This document shows positions 44,752 to 55,900 of a stretch of DNA of 64,000 bases, piece after piece (the stretch's first letter is position 1; every line of letters starts with the position of its first letter). Made by a program: the position numbers and the translations under genes. Origin of the DNA: Turritopsis dohrnii (lineage: Eukaryota > Cnidaria > Hydrozoa > Anthoathecata > Oceaniidae); NCBI GenBank assembly GCA_027922465.2, contig BQMF02000101.1, forward strand, positions 372,001 to 436,000, in the 5' to 3' direction. Below the pieces are notes generated by a model. It searched no databases and was not told the origin of the DNA. It saw only the letters and a program-made list of their open reading frames with translations.

Positions 44752-47700
44752 TTATTTTACAGGCTGGACGTTCGCAATGAGATGATGTGTAAGAAAATAC
44801 ATGAACAATGGTTGCATAATCGAGACAAAAAGCAAGACATATAATCTTCTCTTGTTTCCAGACCTTGCAACTGTATCTTGCTCAAAGTCTGGATTGATCA
44901 ACAGCTTCAAAGTACGAGCCTACAACAGAAAAGAAGGATATCGTACAGGTTTGGAGAAGCAGAGGAATTAATCCAGAATCTCCTAAAGTAAAGTGTCTTT
45001 CTTTATGTTTCCATAGAAACAAATTAAACATTTTTCTTCATTTCCCTTAAAAATTATACATAAACAATGAATAATTATGATGATACAAAAACATAAAACA
45101 AAACGTGTCATGTTCCGACGTAAAAGGGAAGCTGAAAGTTTATGAAAGCAAAGTTGACATAAATTGCCATGATCATCATTTGAAAACAAACATCGGAATT
45201 TCACAAGTTCACATTCCATGTTTCCATGGATACCACGAAGAGAAAAATTAAACGCTGCTGGCAGATAGTGTTTCGAGTGCCTAATATACATTCGATTTAG
45301 TTGGCATAATGTCGGAAAGAAAGTTACTCTTGATACTCCTCACTGTAGGATGTGTTTTCATTCTATTTTGTCACATTGAACTCATGAGTATGTTGGATAA
45401 GAAAAGGCTTTACCATTTGTTTGGCTATTACCAAGTTATTGAAAAAGACAGAATATTTGCCGATGATTGGAAGAGAATGAAAACCACTCGAACTCCTGCT
45501 CATATAAACAAATTGTCTGTTATAAAAGATGATCTGATCGCAGAGAAAGTAACGAGCTCTCCATCAACCCAAACGAAAGATGATCTGATCGCAGAGAGAG
45601 AAACGAGCTCTCCATCAAGACAAACGAAAGATGATCTGATCGCAGAGAAAGTAACGAGCTCTCCATCAAGACAAACGAAAGATGATCTGATCGCAGAGAA
45701 AGTAACGAGCTCTCCATCAAGACAAACGAAAGGTGATCTGATCGAAGAGAGAGAAACGAGCTCTCCATCAAGACAAACGAAAGATGATCTGATCGCAGAG
45801 AAAGTAACGAGCTCTCCATCAAGACAAACGAAAGATGATCTGATCGCAGAGAGAGAAACGAGCTCTCCATCAAGACAAACGAAAGATGATCTGATCGCAG
45901 AGAGAGAAACGAGCTCTCCATCAAGACAAACGAAAGATGATCTGATCGCAGAGAAAGTAACGAGCTCTCCATCAAGACAAACGAAAGATGATCTGATCGA
46001 AGAGAGAGAAACGAGCTCTCCATCAAGACAAACGAAAGATGATCTGATCGCAGAGAAAGTAACGAGCTCTCCATCAAACCAAACGAAAATCAATGATCTG
46101 GAATTAACAGATTCAACAAATTTTCTGAAAAATCAGAGAGACACTGAGCATTCCTTTGCAAGCAGGTTAACGAAGATCACCATAGTAACTGCTGCAGTGA
46201 TCAGTGCAAGCAAAATCAATGCAACTGCAAGACCAAGCAGCCTACAAAATATCTCTATTCAACCGACTGTAACACCATGTATGTCTATTAATGCAACTGT
46301 GACACCAAATATCTCCATTCATGCAATTGTGACACCAAGTATCATTCATGCAGGACGCGTCACTACAGCAGGGAATTTCTCAACACTAGTAAATAAGGGA
46401 AATACCATGTTGATTCAAACTCTAATAACTTCAACACAAACATATATTGCAAAGACCAGAGCACACCAGCATGAACAAGGTAAAAAGCAAATAACTCGTC
46501 CAAAACGTATCCTCATCTACACTCCATTATTCGGTAGAACTCCGTGGAGACACGTACCATACGACTACAATTTCACAGAATTAGACAGAACTACTCCATG
46601 TCGAGTGCATGCTTGCCAAATAACATACGAGAAACAACAACTAAATATAAGTGATGCAGTAATATTTCATAGCAGAGATTTACCACCAGCGAAACAACTG
46701 AAGATGATCAGAGAAAAGACACTTAACTTCAATCAAACATGGATCTGGTTCATGCAAGAGTCACCATGGTATTCTTATATCAACTTGACTTCATACGATG
46801 GAGTCTTCAATTGGACAGCAACTTACCGTCCATCCTCCGACGTGTTCATACCCTACTTTTCTTATAGAGAACTGCATACACACGAGCAACGTCCCAGTAC
46901 AGGTACAAACTTCGCAAGTGGTAAAAATAAAATGATGATGGCTATTATCAGCCATTGTAGTAAAGAGCGTCTGAATTTCATACGAAAATTACGTCAATAC
47001 ATGCAGGTAGACGTTTATGGTGCCTGCAAAACACACATCAATCCCGATTTACATGACTGTCGAAAAGGGACAGCCAGCTGCGATGAGCTGAGGAAAAGAT
47101 ACAAGTTCTACCTAGCAATAGAAAACTCCTTTTGTGATGACTATATAACTGAGAAATATTTTTCAAATGCTTTAAAATATCATCTTCTGCCAGTCGTTGT
47201 TGGAAAAGGAAACTACAGTGACAGTCGGATAGCAATACCAAACAGTTATATAAATGTTCTTGATTACAAGAACCTCCGCGAGCTCGCCACTTACTTGCAA
47301 TACCTAAACAACAACGACACCGCATATAACCAGTACTTTCAATGGACGTCAACATTCATAGTCGAATTGCAGCAAGGGATGTGCAAAGTTTGCAAAGCAT
47401 TGTGGGAAAGAAATGAATCAAATAAAAAGAACGTTCAGTTAAGTCGGTTCTGGAGTCCAGAGTTAACTTGCGAAAAAATGTCTACCATTTTGAAAGAATA
47501 TGATTGAATTCGCATACATTTCATTACATTTCGATGTTACATAAAGTGCCTACATACCATGAAGAACGAAATTGAGATGCCCATCCAAATTAATACAACA
47601 TAATAACCAAGGGTTTTGAATAACAGTCCTCCAATCCCTGCTAAAATCATGCTGAAAGAAAGATTAGTTATTCTTAACTCCACACAGCCTTGACTTAGAA

Positions 47701-50055
47701 ACTGTACAACCATCTAAACTATTCAACAAATGGTGAGAGAGGTGAGAGAAATAAAACTTACCCAACATATTTGTACCCACATAATGCAAGCAGGTCTAAA
47801 TATCGAACTTGTGATGAGATACCAAGAATATACATAGTGACAATAATCAATAGAAGTTCGATAAATAACCACGCCAGTGCTGAACTTGCCGTCATTCCAA
47901 GATCTTCTGGTGTAAACCTAACCATAAAGGAACATTCTTGCAGAATGTGATTTGATAGAAAGGAGTTGATGAACAAACTTTATACCTGTTTTGCAATCCC
48001 AGGATATAACTGCAGACAAGCACATAGGTAGTAAATGCCATACCTGAAATCAAAAACTTTCCATGTAAATATTTGAGTTTATTCGTATGGTTGGTTTACT
48101 TTGTGTATGAGGGATACGACAATGAATGAATTGATCCCAGAAAAAACAAAACAAACCACAATCTTAAGGGATGGTCATAATGCAAAAATTGAGACTGGTA
48201 ATGCAGGCTGAGATTTCCCCATCATTAAAAAGCTCTTGTAGGTTTCCATCGCGAGAATGCAGCCAGTTATCTTTTGCTTAATCTACCTTTAAAGGTCGAA
48301 ATACATTATCATTTTAATGGATCAGTTCAAATTGTTTTAAATTGATCCATTTATGTATCACGTTGTCTTTTACTTCAAACAATTTAAACTGATCGATTAA
48401 ATGTATAATGTATTTCAGCCTTAAGCAAGATCTCAGATATTCTTGTGTGGTTGTTCAGCCTGGTCTGTCCAGTTTACCGATGATTACAATTTGAATGAAA
48501 AATACCAGTAGTAAATCAAACTTAGTTAAGCAGGGCATTTATGAGTTTGGTTAACTAGAATTGTATTTCATAATGTCATGTGTTGAAAATGAAACTGCCT
48601 GCCTTACTTATGGGGTGTAATCACCCCTTAGTGAGATTCAGTCTAACTTAAAGGAAATTAACTTCAAATTTTTTTTATTGTTACAAAGTTATCCTTACCA
48701 AAGCCTTACATTAAAATTACTGAAGTAGATTTCTTGCATGTCATTAGACTACATTTACAAGAGATATTTGAACTACATTCCAGTCAACAAATTTAGATAA
48801 AGCTAGATTAAGTAATTGAAATTTTTATTTTCTGACATTGCAGAGGAATCAACTACACCAAAATTAATATCCTTTTTCACAAAAAAACCCCTTGCCTATT
48901 GGAATTGGCTCAAACAGCCATAGATTGTTTAGTTTCAGCACGTATTTTTCACTGCAGTTCGCTACCTACTCTTGTAAGTTTGTATTTTACAAAAACCTTC
49001 TTTGGAAAGCTTTAATATTGTAGCGAACTTTCTAATGGAGGATGTTCAATGATTTCTACAATGGTTACTTCATGTAACGTTTTAGGTTAAATTAATATTG
49101 TTACATCCAGACACAAGACAGAAAATATAATCTGGAATGACTGTTATTCCAATTGTGAACAAAGTATTGTGAACATCATTATGCTATGAATCAACCTACT
49201 TGGTATATACAAATCAGGAGCATTTATTTCATAGCGTGGAGCAACTGGTTCTGATTTATCATACTTTAAGGACCAGTCCTGAAAAAACATGAAAGTAATA
49301 AAATATATACAACCATCAAAAATATACATGTTGTCAAATGTGGAGCAAAGAATTCAATTTCGTACCTTGTGTGCAAAAGGAAAAATTAATAAGCCCAGTT
49401 TTTTCAAAACATAGCTTGTATCAACAGCAAAGTAATATTTCAACTTGGATAGTGATATAAAACTTTGAATCTAAGTGAAAAAATTTGCATTTTTTTCCTA
49501 CAGAATTTCTTCATGCAGTTTGAATCAAAGCAAAGTAATTAACCTTTTCTTCGACAAATTCTTTTCCAGCTGGTACAAATTGGGAACCATATTGAACTGC
49601 CATGTTCGCCATGGGGTCTGATAATATTTGCTGTCCAGGAAATGCTGGTTGTTGGGTAGAGTTTGGTTGCATCATGTTTGGCTGATCAAATCCACTTGTA
49701 TCATCAAACAGCTGCGTTGAACCAAATGATGACTGAGGTGGTTGTTGTTGATAGATTGTTTGAGGTGTTCTCGCAGCTACAGAATAAACATATTCAAGTA
49801 CCAAAGGTACACTTGTAATAATCAAGAAAATCATCAAAAATGTTCACTCGGGCTATAAGTTTGATAAGAAACAAGATAACGAGAAGTTTCATAGTGACTT
49901 TATTAATTCACAATATTTCGTGAGACATCCGTCTCACATCTTCAGGTAAAAGAATGGTTATGAATGTTATTCTTTTACCTGAAGATGAGAGAAAATCATG
50001 TATGAACCTTTGTTTTGTCTTGATCTGGATCGTTGCTGTGACTGGTTGTATCCAG
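44752..50055 (-). CDS. YIF1: YIF1 (Yip1-interacting factor), eight exons found
   Basis: A multi-pass ER-Golgi membrane protein that partners Yip1-family proteins in Rab-dependent transport. Exons: 50008-50055, 49544-49776, 49366-49470, 49200-49278, 47986-48043, 47762-47917, 47558-47651, 44752-44919. Junction phases are all consistent. The cytosolic N-terminal part is Gln/Pro-rich and includes [11 protein letters not shown]. Then come [59 protein letters not shown], all matching animal YIF1A/B. About five membrane helices follow, and the protein ends [21 protein letters not shown]. The first, start-containing exon was not found and lies above 50055. The 50008-50055 exon uses a weak donor (AAAG|GTTCAT) and is less certain. 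The 2.6-kb last intron contains the fucosyltransferase gene. Confidence 0.92.
45309..47507 (+). CDS. Alpha-1,3-fucosyltransferase (GT10) with repeated stem
   Basis: Golgi type II enzyme transferring fucose from GDP-fucose to GlcNAc residues. It is a single exon of 732 residues. A short cytosolic tail and anchor occupy residues 5-25. Residues 73-259 are eleven exact-length 17-residue repeats ([17 protein letters not shown] and variants), rich in Ser/Thr, an unusually long stem. A Thr-rich linker follows. The catalytic domain starts near 399 ([11 protein letters not shown]). It shows [21 protein letters not shown] at about 499, and the GT10 signature [20 protein letters not shown] at about 598, then PVVVGKGNY. 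Length without the repeats is normal for the family. The gene sits inside the last intron of YIF1 on the opposite strand and is intronless, so it may be a retrocopy. Confidence 0.95.
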   Translation: MSERKLLLILLTVGCVFILFCHIELMSMLDKKRLYHLFGYYQVIEKDRIFADDWKRMKTTRTPAHINKLSVIKDDLIAEKVTSSPSTQTKDDLIAERETSSPSRQTKDDLIAEKVTSSPSRQTKDDLIAEKVTSSPSRQTKGDLIEERETSSPSRQTKDDLIAEKVTSSPSRQTKDDLIAERETSSPSRQTKDDLIAERETSSPSRQTKDDLIAEKVTSSPSRQTKDDLIEERETSSPSRQTKDDLIAEKVTSSPSNQTKINDLELTDSTNFLKNQRDTEHSFASRLTKITIVTAAVISASKINATARPSSLQNISIQPTVTPCMSINATVTPNISIHAIVTPSIIHAGRVTTAGNFSTLVNKGNTMLIQTLITSTQTYIAKTRAHQHEQGKKQITRPKRILIYTPLFGRTPWRHVPYDYNFTELDRTTPCRVHACQITYEKQQLNISDAVIFHSRDLPPAKQLKMIREKTLNFNQTWIWFMQESPWYSYINLTSYDGVFNWTATYRPSSDVFIPYFSYRELHTHEQRPSTGTNFASGKNKMMMAIISHCSKERLNFIRKLRQYMQVDVYGACKTHINPDLHDCRKGTASCDELRKRYKFYLAIENSFCDDYITEKYFSNALKYHLLPVVVGKGNYSDSRIAIPNSYINVLDYKNLRELATYLQYLNNNDTAYNQYFQWTSTFIVELQQGMCKVCKALWERNESNKKNVQLSRFWSPELTCEKMSTILKEYD
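45525..46085 (+). repeat. Eleven 51-bp tandem repeats in the fucosyltransferase stem
   Basis: 561 bp, 11 units of 51 bp (17 codons). Units fall into AEKVTSS, AERETSS and EERETSS subtypes that alternate without a simple order. The array is open in at least three frames (one sense, two antisense), which produces large artefactual antisense ORFs. Confidence 0.97.
49937..49987. repeat. Inverted repeat at a Penelope-like 3' end motif
   Basis: 19-bp perfect arms (49937-49955 and 49969-49987) around a 13-bp loop, meeting as CATCTTCAGGT...ACCTGAAGATG. On the minus strand CCTGAAGATGTGAGACGGAT continues to GTCTCACGAAATATTGTG. That gives CTGAAGA, a 6-bp stem, then GAAA, like a hammerhead-type core. It lies in an intron of YIF1. 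Confidence 0.6.
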
Positions 50056-51005
50056 CTAAAAAAAATCATGAAATTTGTAGCATGTTGAAACAAACAAGCA
50101 CATGCGACTATAAATTGTAAATGATTACATGGACATTGATAGTAATTGATATCAATGACAAGTCATAAAAGCAACCATGTTCAACTTCTATAGACTTTCC
50201 ACTTTTCATGTTTTTTAAGCCCAATTTATATTCAACAATATTGCAGGGGGTAATACAGGTTAAAAACCAAAGTGCAATGCGCTATTTCAGGGGTTTCAGT
50301 TGAGGCCGGCGACCGGCGATTTTCGCCGACCATCGAACCACGAATGACCTGAAAGTCGCCGGACATAAATCCATTACGATAATTTTTTTTTCTATTTGTA
50401 AAATGATTTTTCATGAAATGATTATTTCACTTTCATATTCATATTCACTTTAGAAACTGGAAAGACAGTTTTTGGAAAAACAAACTAAAATTGTTGCTGT
50501 AAATAGAAACCATCTCTGATGATTCTATTTTTCGAAAGTATTTTATTTTTGGAACTCACTGGAGATTAAAGCGTTCGAACGGCGGTTAACAGTAGTTTAC
50601 AAACATGTGCATGATTTTGTTCTTTTTTTTTGTTAAACGATAGACATAAACATGATAAATAATTAATGATTCTATTTCCATCATGGAAGCAATGTTTAAA
50701 ATATTGTTAAATATCATGCATAGCAACTGTCTAACTTCCCTAGCAACTGGGAAAACGGATCCTACTGGTACCAGTTTTAACTTCAAAAACTTTCGTTGTT
50801 TCAGTAGTTAGGTTCAAATTTACAAGGAAATGTAAAAATTTGCATAGCAACGGTGCCCATTTTCCCTAGCAACGGCTTTATTTCACTAGCGTAACTGTTT
50901 TATTTACGATCCAGTAAATTTATTGTTGCTGTTGAAAATCCTTGAGTGATGTAAACATAAAGGTAGCAAACGTTTTTATAAGTTTCGGCAAAAACATTAG
51001 TGTAA

Positions 51006-51986
51006 AGGCCGCTTTCCACTCAACCGTTTTGTTCGACGACTACAGTGAACGAATAAAATGAGCGCTCGCACGCTCAAGAATTCTAATATCCACTTAATTT
51101 GGTAGCGCGCGCGCAAAAAAAAACGTAAACAAATATGGCGGCAGCTGTAAATAGAAGAAGAATTTTGCTTCTGATTTTATTGCTGAGAAGAAGAAGAAGA
51201 TATGAATGTAACAATAAAAGAACTGCGAGATTCTGGGTCAGGGAAATTTTTAGAAGAAGGAAAACGGAAGGTGAACGCTTGTCAAAGAAACTGTCTTGTT
51301 TGACCAGGAATACTTTTTCAAAATGTTTCGAATGACCCCTTCAAAATTTGAAACTTTGCTGGAATGGGTTGGTCCTCGCATCGTTAAAAGTGATGTCCGA
51401 CGTGAATCAATAAAACCTGCAGAACGACTTTGTGTTTGCTTACGTTACTTGGTCACTGGGGATGCATTCAGTACCATTGCAGCAAGTTATCGGATAAGCG
51501 AATCTTCTATTGGGAGAATAGTGAATGAAACTTGTTCAGCTATTTGGGATGTTCTACTTGAAAAGGGTTACCTAAAACCTCCAGAGTCGGTAGGAGAGTG
51601 ATTAGCTACTGCCAAGGCTTTTGAAGAAAAATGGAATTTTTATTCATCTTTGCAGCAATTTCACTCCAAGCTTTCACTGCAGGTAACGTAGATAACTTAT
51701 ATTTTCAGTGACTTCTAAATCTTCTCCTTCACAACTCGCCATGTTTCTTGTGCATGTTTTCGCACAGTCAGCATTAATTCACATTTCAAGCATTTGATTG
51801 GCTATTTTAAAAGCGAGCGTCCTTGTTCGCCAAAGGGAGTAGAAATTTTTCAACTCTTGAAGCGCACAGAACGAACAGAAAAACGGGAGTTGAATTGCGC
51901 AACCTATTTTTTTACGCATGCGCAGATTAAAGGCGCTTTGGTCGTCGAACAAAACTCCCGAAAAAATGTTAAGTGGAAAGCGGCCT
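51006..51986 (+). mobile_element. Inner PIF/Harbinger element with TAA target duplication
   Basis: AGGCCGCTTTCCACT at 51006 is mirrored at 51972-51986, flanked by TAA on both sides (51003-51005 and 51987-51989), the TWA duplication of Harbinger elements. GTTTTGTTCGACGAC occurs in both subterminal regions in inverted orientation. It carries a truncated transposase. Confidence 0.92.
51135..51653 (+). pseudogene. Harbinger (HARBI1-like) transposase fragment
   Basis: It starts MAAAVNRRRILLLILLLRRR and RFWVREIFRRRKTEGE. A frameshift near 51280-51300 moves the frame to FDQEYFFKMFRMTPSKFETL, the hallmark of HARBI1-type proteins, followed by the helix-turn-helix LVTGDAFSTIAASYRISESS. A TGA at 51600 replaces the usual Trp before FEEKWNF. 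The DDE catalytic part is deleted. Not functional. Confidence 0.9.
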
Positions 51987-53078
51987 TAAGTTCTAAAGAC
52001 GCTCGTCGACGCTCTACTAGCGAATGTTAGCGAATGTTTGTGGACGCTGCTTGACGCTGCTAAACTGTTATATCCAAACTAACTATGGTACAACAAGTGA
52101 CGATGATGATGAAGTTGATGATAGTACCTATGATAGTTTTGATGAAAGTGATTTTGATGACTAGTTTATACATTAGGCTTGTATAAGAACTCTAGAAAAG
52201 TTGCCTTTAATCTTTTTTTTCAATCATCTAATGAGTGCCATCATACATTTTTGATTTGAATTTTAAATGGACCCAAAGTTACAGAGTTGTTGAAATTACC
52301 CCTTTAAAAAGTTGTAGATAAGATTTGTTTTATATTTGTTAATTACAGAACAATACATTATTTTCGTTTTCCAAAAATGGACAAAGGTTTTTGTAATGAT
52401 TTCAGTTTTAATTGTTCTTCTTTTGTTCTTATTGTCCAATATAATTCGGCCCTAAAATTTTTCCTATAAAAAGGGTATGTTGTGTTTTGTTCATTGACAT
52501 TTTATTCAATATCATCTTTTTTGTTTTTGTTCTAACCTTTGAGCTGTATATACGGATTTTTAATTATTGCATTTGAGACGTAAAAGTAGTAAAATTATTA
52601 CCATTAACTTCCATTTTAAAGCTCAATATGTGTCAATTTTTGCTTTCAAAAGGCCTAATTTCAAAAAATTTTCTAGACCCCCACCCCCCCAGCTGTGCTA
52701 ATGTCCATTTTTGGTAGCCTACCATCAAATCAATTTATCCTACCATTAAAATCTTAACTGAAACCCCTGCTATTTGGCATTGAAATCTCAGCACCCAAAT
52801 TCAAACCTCACTTCTTCATGTTTGAACTTTTGTTTATTCAATGAATAATGGATATAAAAGCCTTCAGTACGAAAATAAATATGTGTGAAGAACGACGACT
52901 ATAACGTGCAGCTTAATAGTACGTAACAAGAGGATAAATAGAAACACGAACACAACTTACAGTAAAATTTGAGCGATTTTAGGCCATATAGGGCCTAAAA
53001 TTTAAAAGACCCCCTACTCCCCCTGCCATGGTTTGTGTCACTAGCGCCACTCAAATTCAATTCCTGTATTACCCCTTG

Positions 53079-54330
53079 GTACCAATGATATTGTGATATT
53101 GATAAATAGCGATAAATGCATTTTTGTACAATGCAATAAACTCTTCACAAACAGACAATTCAATGTCAAGTCAATGTCAATGACATTTACACATTTCGTA
53201 AATTACATTTGTTAAAACTGATAATTCATTTCATTTTTTAAAATTAATTAATTTTACCAACATAGGTATAAACACCATTATAATACCACAAATTATACCC
53301 AAAAGAAGATAAGAAGAAGCATATGTGCGGCCTCATCCTAAAACATTATGTGAATTATGTCAAGAGAACTAATGTTACTTATGCTTCTTCTTTTCAATAA
53401 CTTCATAACATTTTCAACTGAACCCATAATTAAGCAAAAATGTAATAAAAGTACAACAATCGATTTAACTAAATCTAATTTTTAGTCATAGCTTTGTCAT
53501 AAGGATTTTAACACAACTATTTTTGTTTTTTTTTAATTTAAAAAAATCTTTGAGTGGGAAAGTGAGGGAAAGTGTGAATATTTTCATTGTACAGTGGTCG
53601 TCACAGAAAGAGTCCCAGTGGTGAAACTTTCCCAACAGATACTGGTATATTAGACAAATGTGAAATATTTCCCTGTTTGAGTTGCATTGTCATACAAAAG
53701 TCAAGCACAGCAGTGTTAATATGAAGTGCAGGAGCCAACATAATTTTCTTTGTACAAAAACACCTATGCGCAAAAGCATTAATATTTTGGTCAAAATACA
53801 ATTTGTTAAATGTTTAAATTTGGCTTAATGTTACCCTATGAGAAAAAAACCTTAGGCAGATCCTTTATTCTTTATTGCATCTTAATTATTGAACACGCTG
53901 TAACTGTTCATGAATATAAACATTCAATATAAACTTTCTAATGAAGTCACCTACTAGTTGCAAGTTGGCTAGTGAAGGACTAAAACCTCTCAGTTACTTA
54001 CTAGCTTTACTTACACAATATGAATTTTGACAATCTTTAAATCAATAAACTATTGAAAGGAAACCTAATGAATACTAAATTGACCGGAGCATGATTTCAT
54101 TGTGTGCTTACACAGCTCTAGATCTCCACAGATATGAACAGTTTCAGAGCTTCTAAACTGTTTAGAAGAAGCCTACAAAAGAATGTGACGAAGCAAGTAA
54201 TATTCATTAACTAACAATGATAACTGACTTTTGCAATTCACTACTGATAGTATAATCATGTCCTAAAATACCAAGTCAGAAACTAAAAGGAGCGTTCTTT
54301 AAAAATATCAGCTTATAGAATAGAACTGAT
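53079..54330. other. Intergenic, no certain gene
   Basis: A minus-strand ORF at 53601-53801 (ending NIPVSVGKVSPLGLFL) has reasonable composition but no recognised family. Otherwise AT-rich. Confidence 0.4.
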
Positions 54331-54558
54331 ATGCAAGTGAAAAGTTGGATAACTGACTTTTTTGGGTCCACACAAAGGCCAAATCAAGAGAAGGAATTTG
54401 AAATTTTAGGAACTAGAGTGCCTGTTCCCCTTACCACTAACTTTAATTATAATGCTGCAAAATTCGACAATGCAAACGTGAAGACACAGCTAAATGGATT
54501 TAGGGTCACAATTGGTCATTCTAGAGTTCAAATCAACAAGAACAAACCAAGAGAATAA
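54331..54558 (+). CDS. Possible small protein or last exon, unknown
   Basis: A 75-residue ORF with balanced composition (MQVKSWITDFFGSTQRP...RVQINKNKPRE) ends in TAA, which overlaps an AATAAA signal. An in-frame stop lies just upstream of the ATG. No domain recognised. It could be a terminal exon of a plus-strand gene or a chance ORF. Confidence 0.3.
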   Translation: MQVKSWITDFFGSTQRPNQEKEFEILGTRVPVPLTTNFNYNAAKFDNANVKTQLNGFRVTIGHSRVQINKNKPRE

Positions 54559-54605
54559 AATGGATAACAAATATATACTGTACTTGTAAAAGTCACCGTG
54601 GTGAT

Positions 54606-54685
54606 GTTCCTCTTTCCACTAACTTGTTCCTCTTTCTGCTAACTTGTTCCTCTTTCTGCTAACTTGTTCCTCTTTCTGCTAACTA
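54606..54685. repeat. Four tandem copies of a 20-bp unit
   Basis: GTTCCTCTTTCTGCTAACTT repeated four times; the first copy has CCACT instead of TGCT. Confidence 0.9.
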
Positions 54686-55019
54686 ATTTCACGTTCATCA
54701 AAAGTGATGCAAATAACAAAATTTTATGGAATTTAGTGTTCATAATAACAGTTTAATCTCTTTTCTTTCAATTTAAGTGCTTTCCTCCTTTGCTTCTGCA
54801 GATGTAAGGCAAACACAGGCTTATAAAAAGCAGCCATATTTTTATAGGCAAAGTTTTTTTAGAAAACAATAGTGCTGTCCCAACAAGTCAACTTTTGATC
54901 ACAAAAAAATCTAGACACATGTTGGGAATTGCACTATTGTGAGCGTGCAGAGAGAGCTATGAAAAAGTAATTGTCGCAGCACACCATCACTAAATTTTTC
55001 TAAGTAATGATTATGATGG

Positions 55020-55900
55020 CCCATTATTATAACAGGCCTGGTCATAAGAGGCATGCGATCGCACTCCACACACGCCAAGATTTATTTATGCGTGTGGCGA
55101 TCGCACGCCTGGCTTGTAATGACAAGTGTAATAACAAATGTTTATTTAAAAGTCAACAAAAATCTGTCCCAAAAATGTTGAAAGTTTTGCTTCGGAAATT
55201 GTTCATGTGCTACGATTAATTTTATAATAACAGAATGAAACTTTGCTACCATTTCAGAAGTGAGGTGGTTTTGAATTAAAAATCAGTGCTCACAAATTTT
55301 TTTTGTTTGGTAGTAGAAAACAAGCGAAATCCGCTGAGGAATGAAGAAGGAGCTTCGTGCGCATGATTTTATTATGTATTTATTATTTAATTGTATTATG
55401 TAGTTTTCTCTTTCTTTTTCACGTTCTTTTAAGTTACAAAAGTACGCCCAAGGTTGCAGCTTCGAAAAAATAATCTTTTTAAAAAAATAGGCAGCCAGGT
55501 GGTGACGAGTTAATGAAACGGAAACGTCTCTAAATTCAAAAACCATTTGAACTTCAAACCAAAACGATGGAGAGTAATACGAATTTTTTATTTTCAGGTT
55601 TTATTTTTCCTCTTTTTTTTTTTATTTACCGTCAAAGTAATCTTTATAGCTAACATTTTACGTTTCGAATCTTCGAAAAAATTGTTTTGTTTTATTAATT
55701 TATTCTTCGTTTATTCATTCTCCATTATTTTTACATATATGACACATTTCAAATTGGACTTGATTATAATAAAGAATGAAGATCGTTGATCTTAACTGGA
55801 AAAATTGATTGCACATCTGTCAAAAATTTACACGAGCGCATGCCATAACTGATATCGTCAATTAAGGCGTGCGATGACCACACCTTTTAATAAGCGTGCT
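55020..55900. mobile_element. Possible decayed TIR element rich in GCGATCGCAC motifs
   Basis: TTATTATAACAGGCCTGGTC at about 55023 resembles the inverse of the right edge near 55860-55895 (TTATTAAAAGGTGTGGTCAT on the reverse strand). 55050-55110 contains a GCGATCGCAC hairpin like the subterminal parts of 21360-22322, suggesting a related family. Confidence 0.4.

Larger units (their letters stand above)
50288..52769. mobile_element. Middle element, hAT-like, ends CAGGGGTTTCAG
   Basis: CAGGGGTTTCAGTT at 50288 is mirrored at 52756-52769. CTATTT flanks both sides (50282-50287 and 52770-52775) and is a single copy in the empty homologous site of the outer family, which confirms a 6-bp target duplication. 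About 1.5 kb remains once the Harbinger insertion is removed. Near its right half, 52095-52163 encodes an acidic tail (DDDDEVDDSTYDSFDESDFDD and stop), perhaps the end of a decayed protein. No transposase was identified. Confidence 0.8.
50244..53078. mobile_element. Outer TIR element, family CAGGGGGTAATACAGG, carrying nested insertions
   Basis: The ends are CAGGGGGTAATACAGG (50244) and the reverse complement of CAAGGGGTAATACAGG (53078). Its own sequence (50244-50287 and 52770-53078) aligns in inverse orientation with 19269-19693. All the rest is a second element inserted in it. Confidence 0.85.

Noticed and set aside
44983..45291. 102-codon minus-strand ORF upstream of the fucosyltransferase
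   Set aside because: It lies inside the last YIF1 intron, has no good start or domain, and no splice signals that would join it to YIF1 exons.
45500..46093. Long antisense ORFs (197 and 185 codons) opposite the fucosyltransferase stem
   Set aside because: They are by-products of the 51-bp repeat array, whose length is a multiple of three and lacks stops in those frames; there is no start context or family match.
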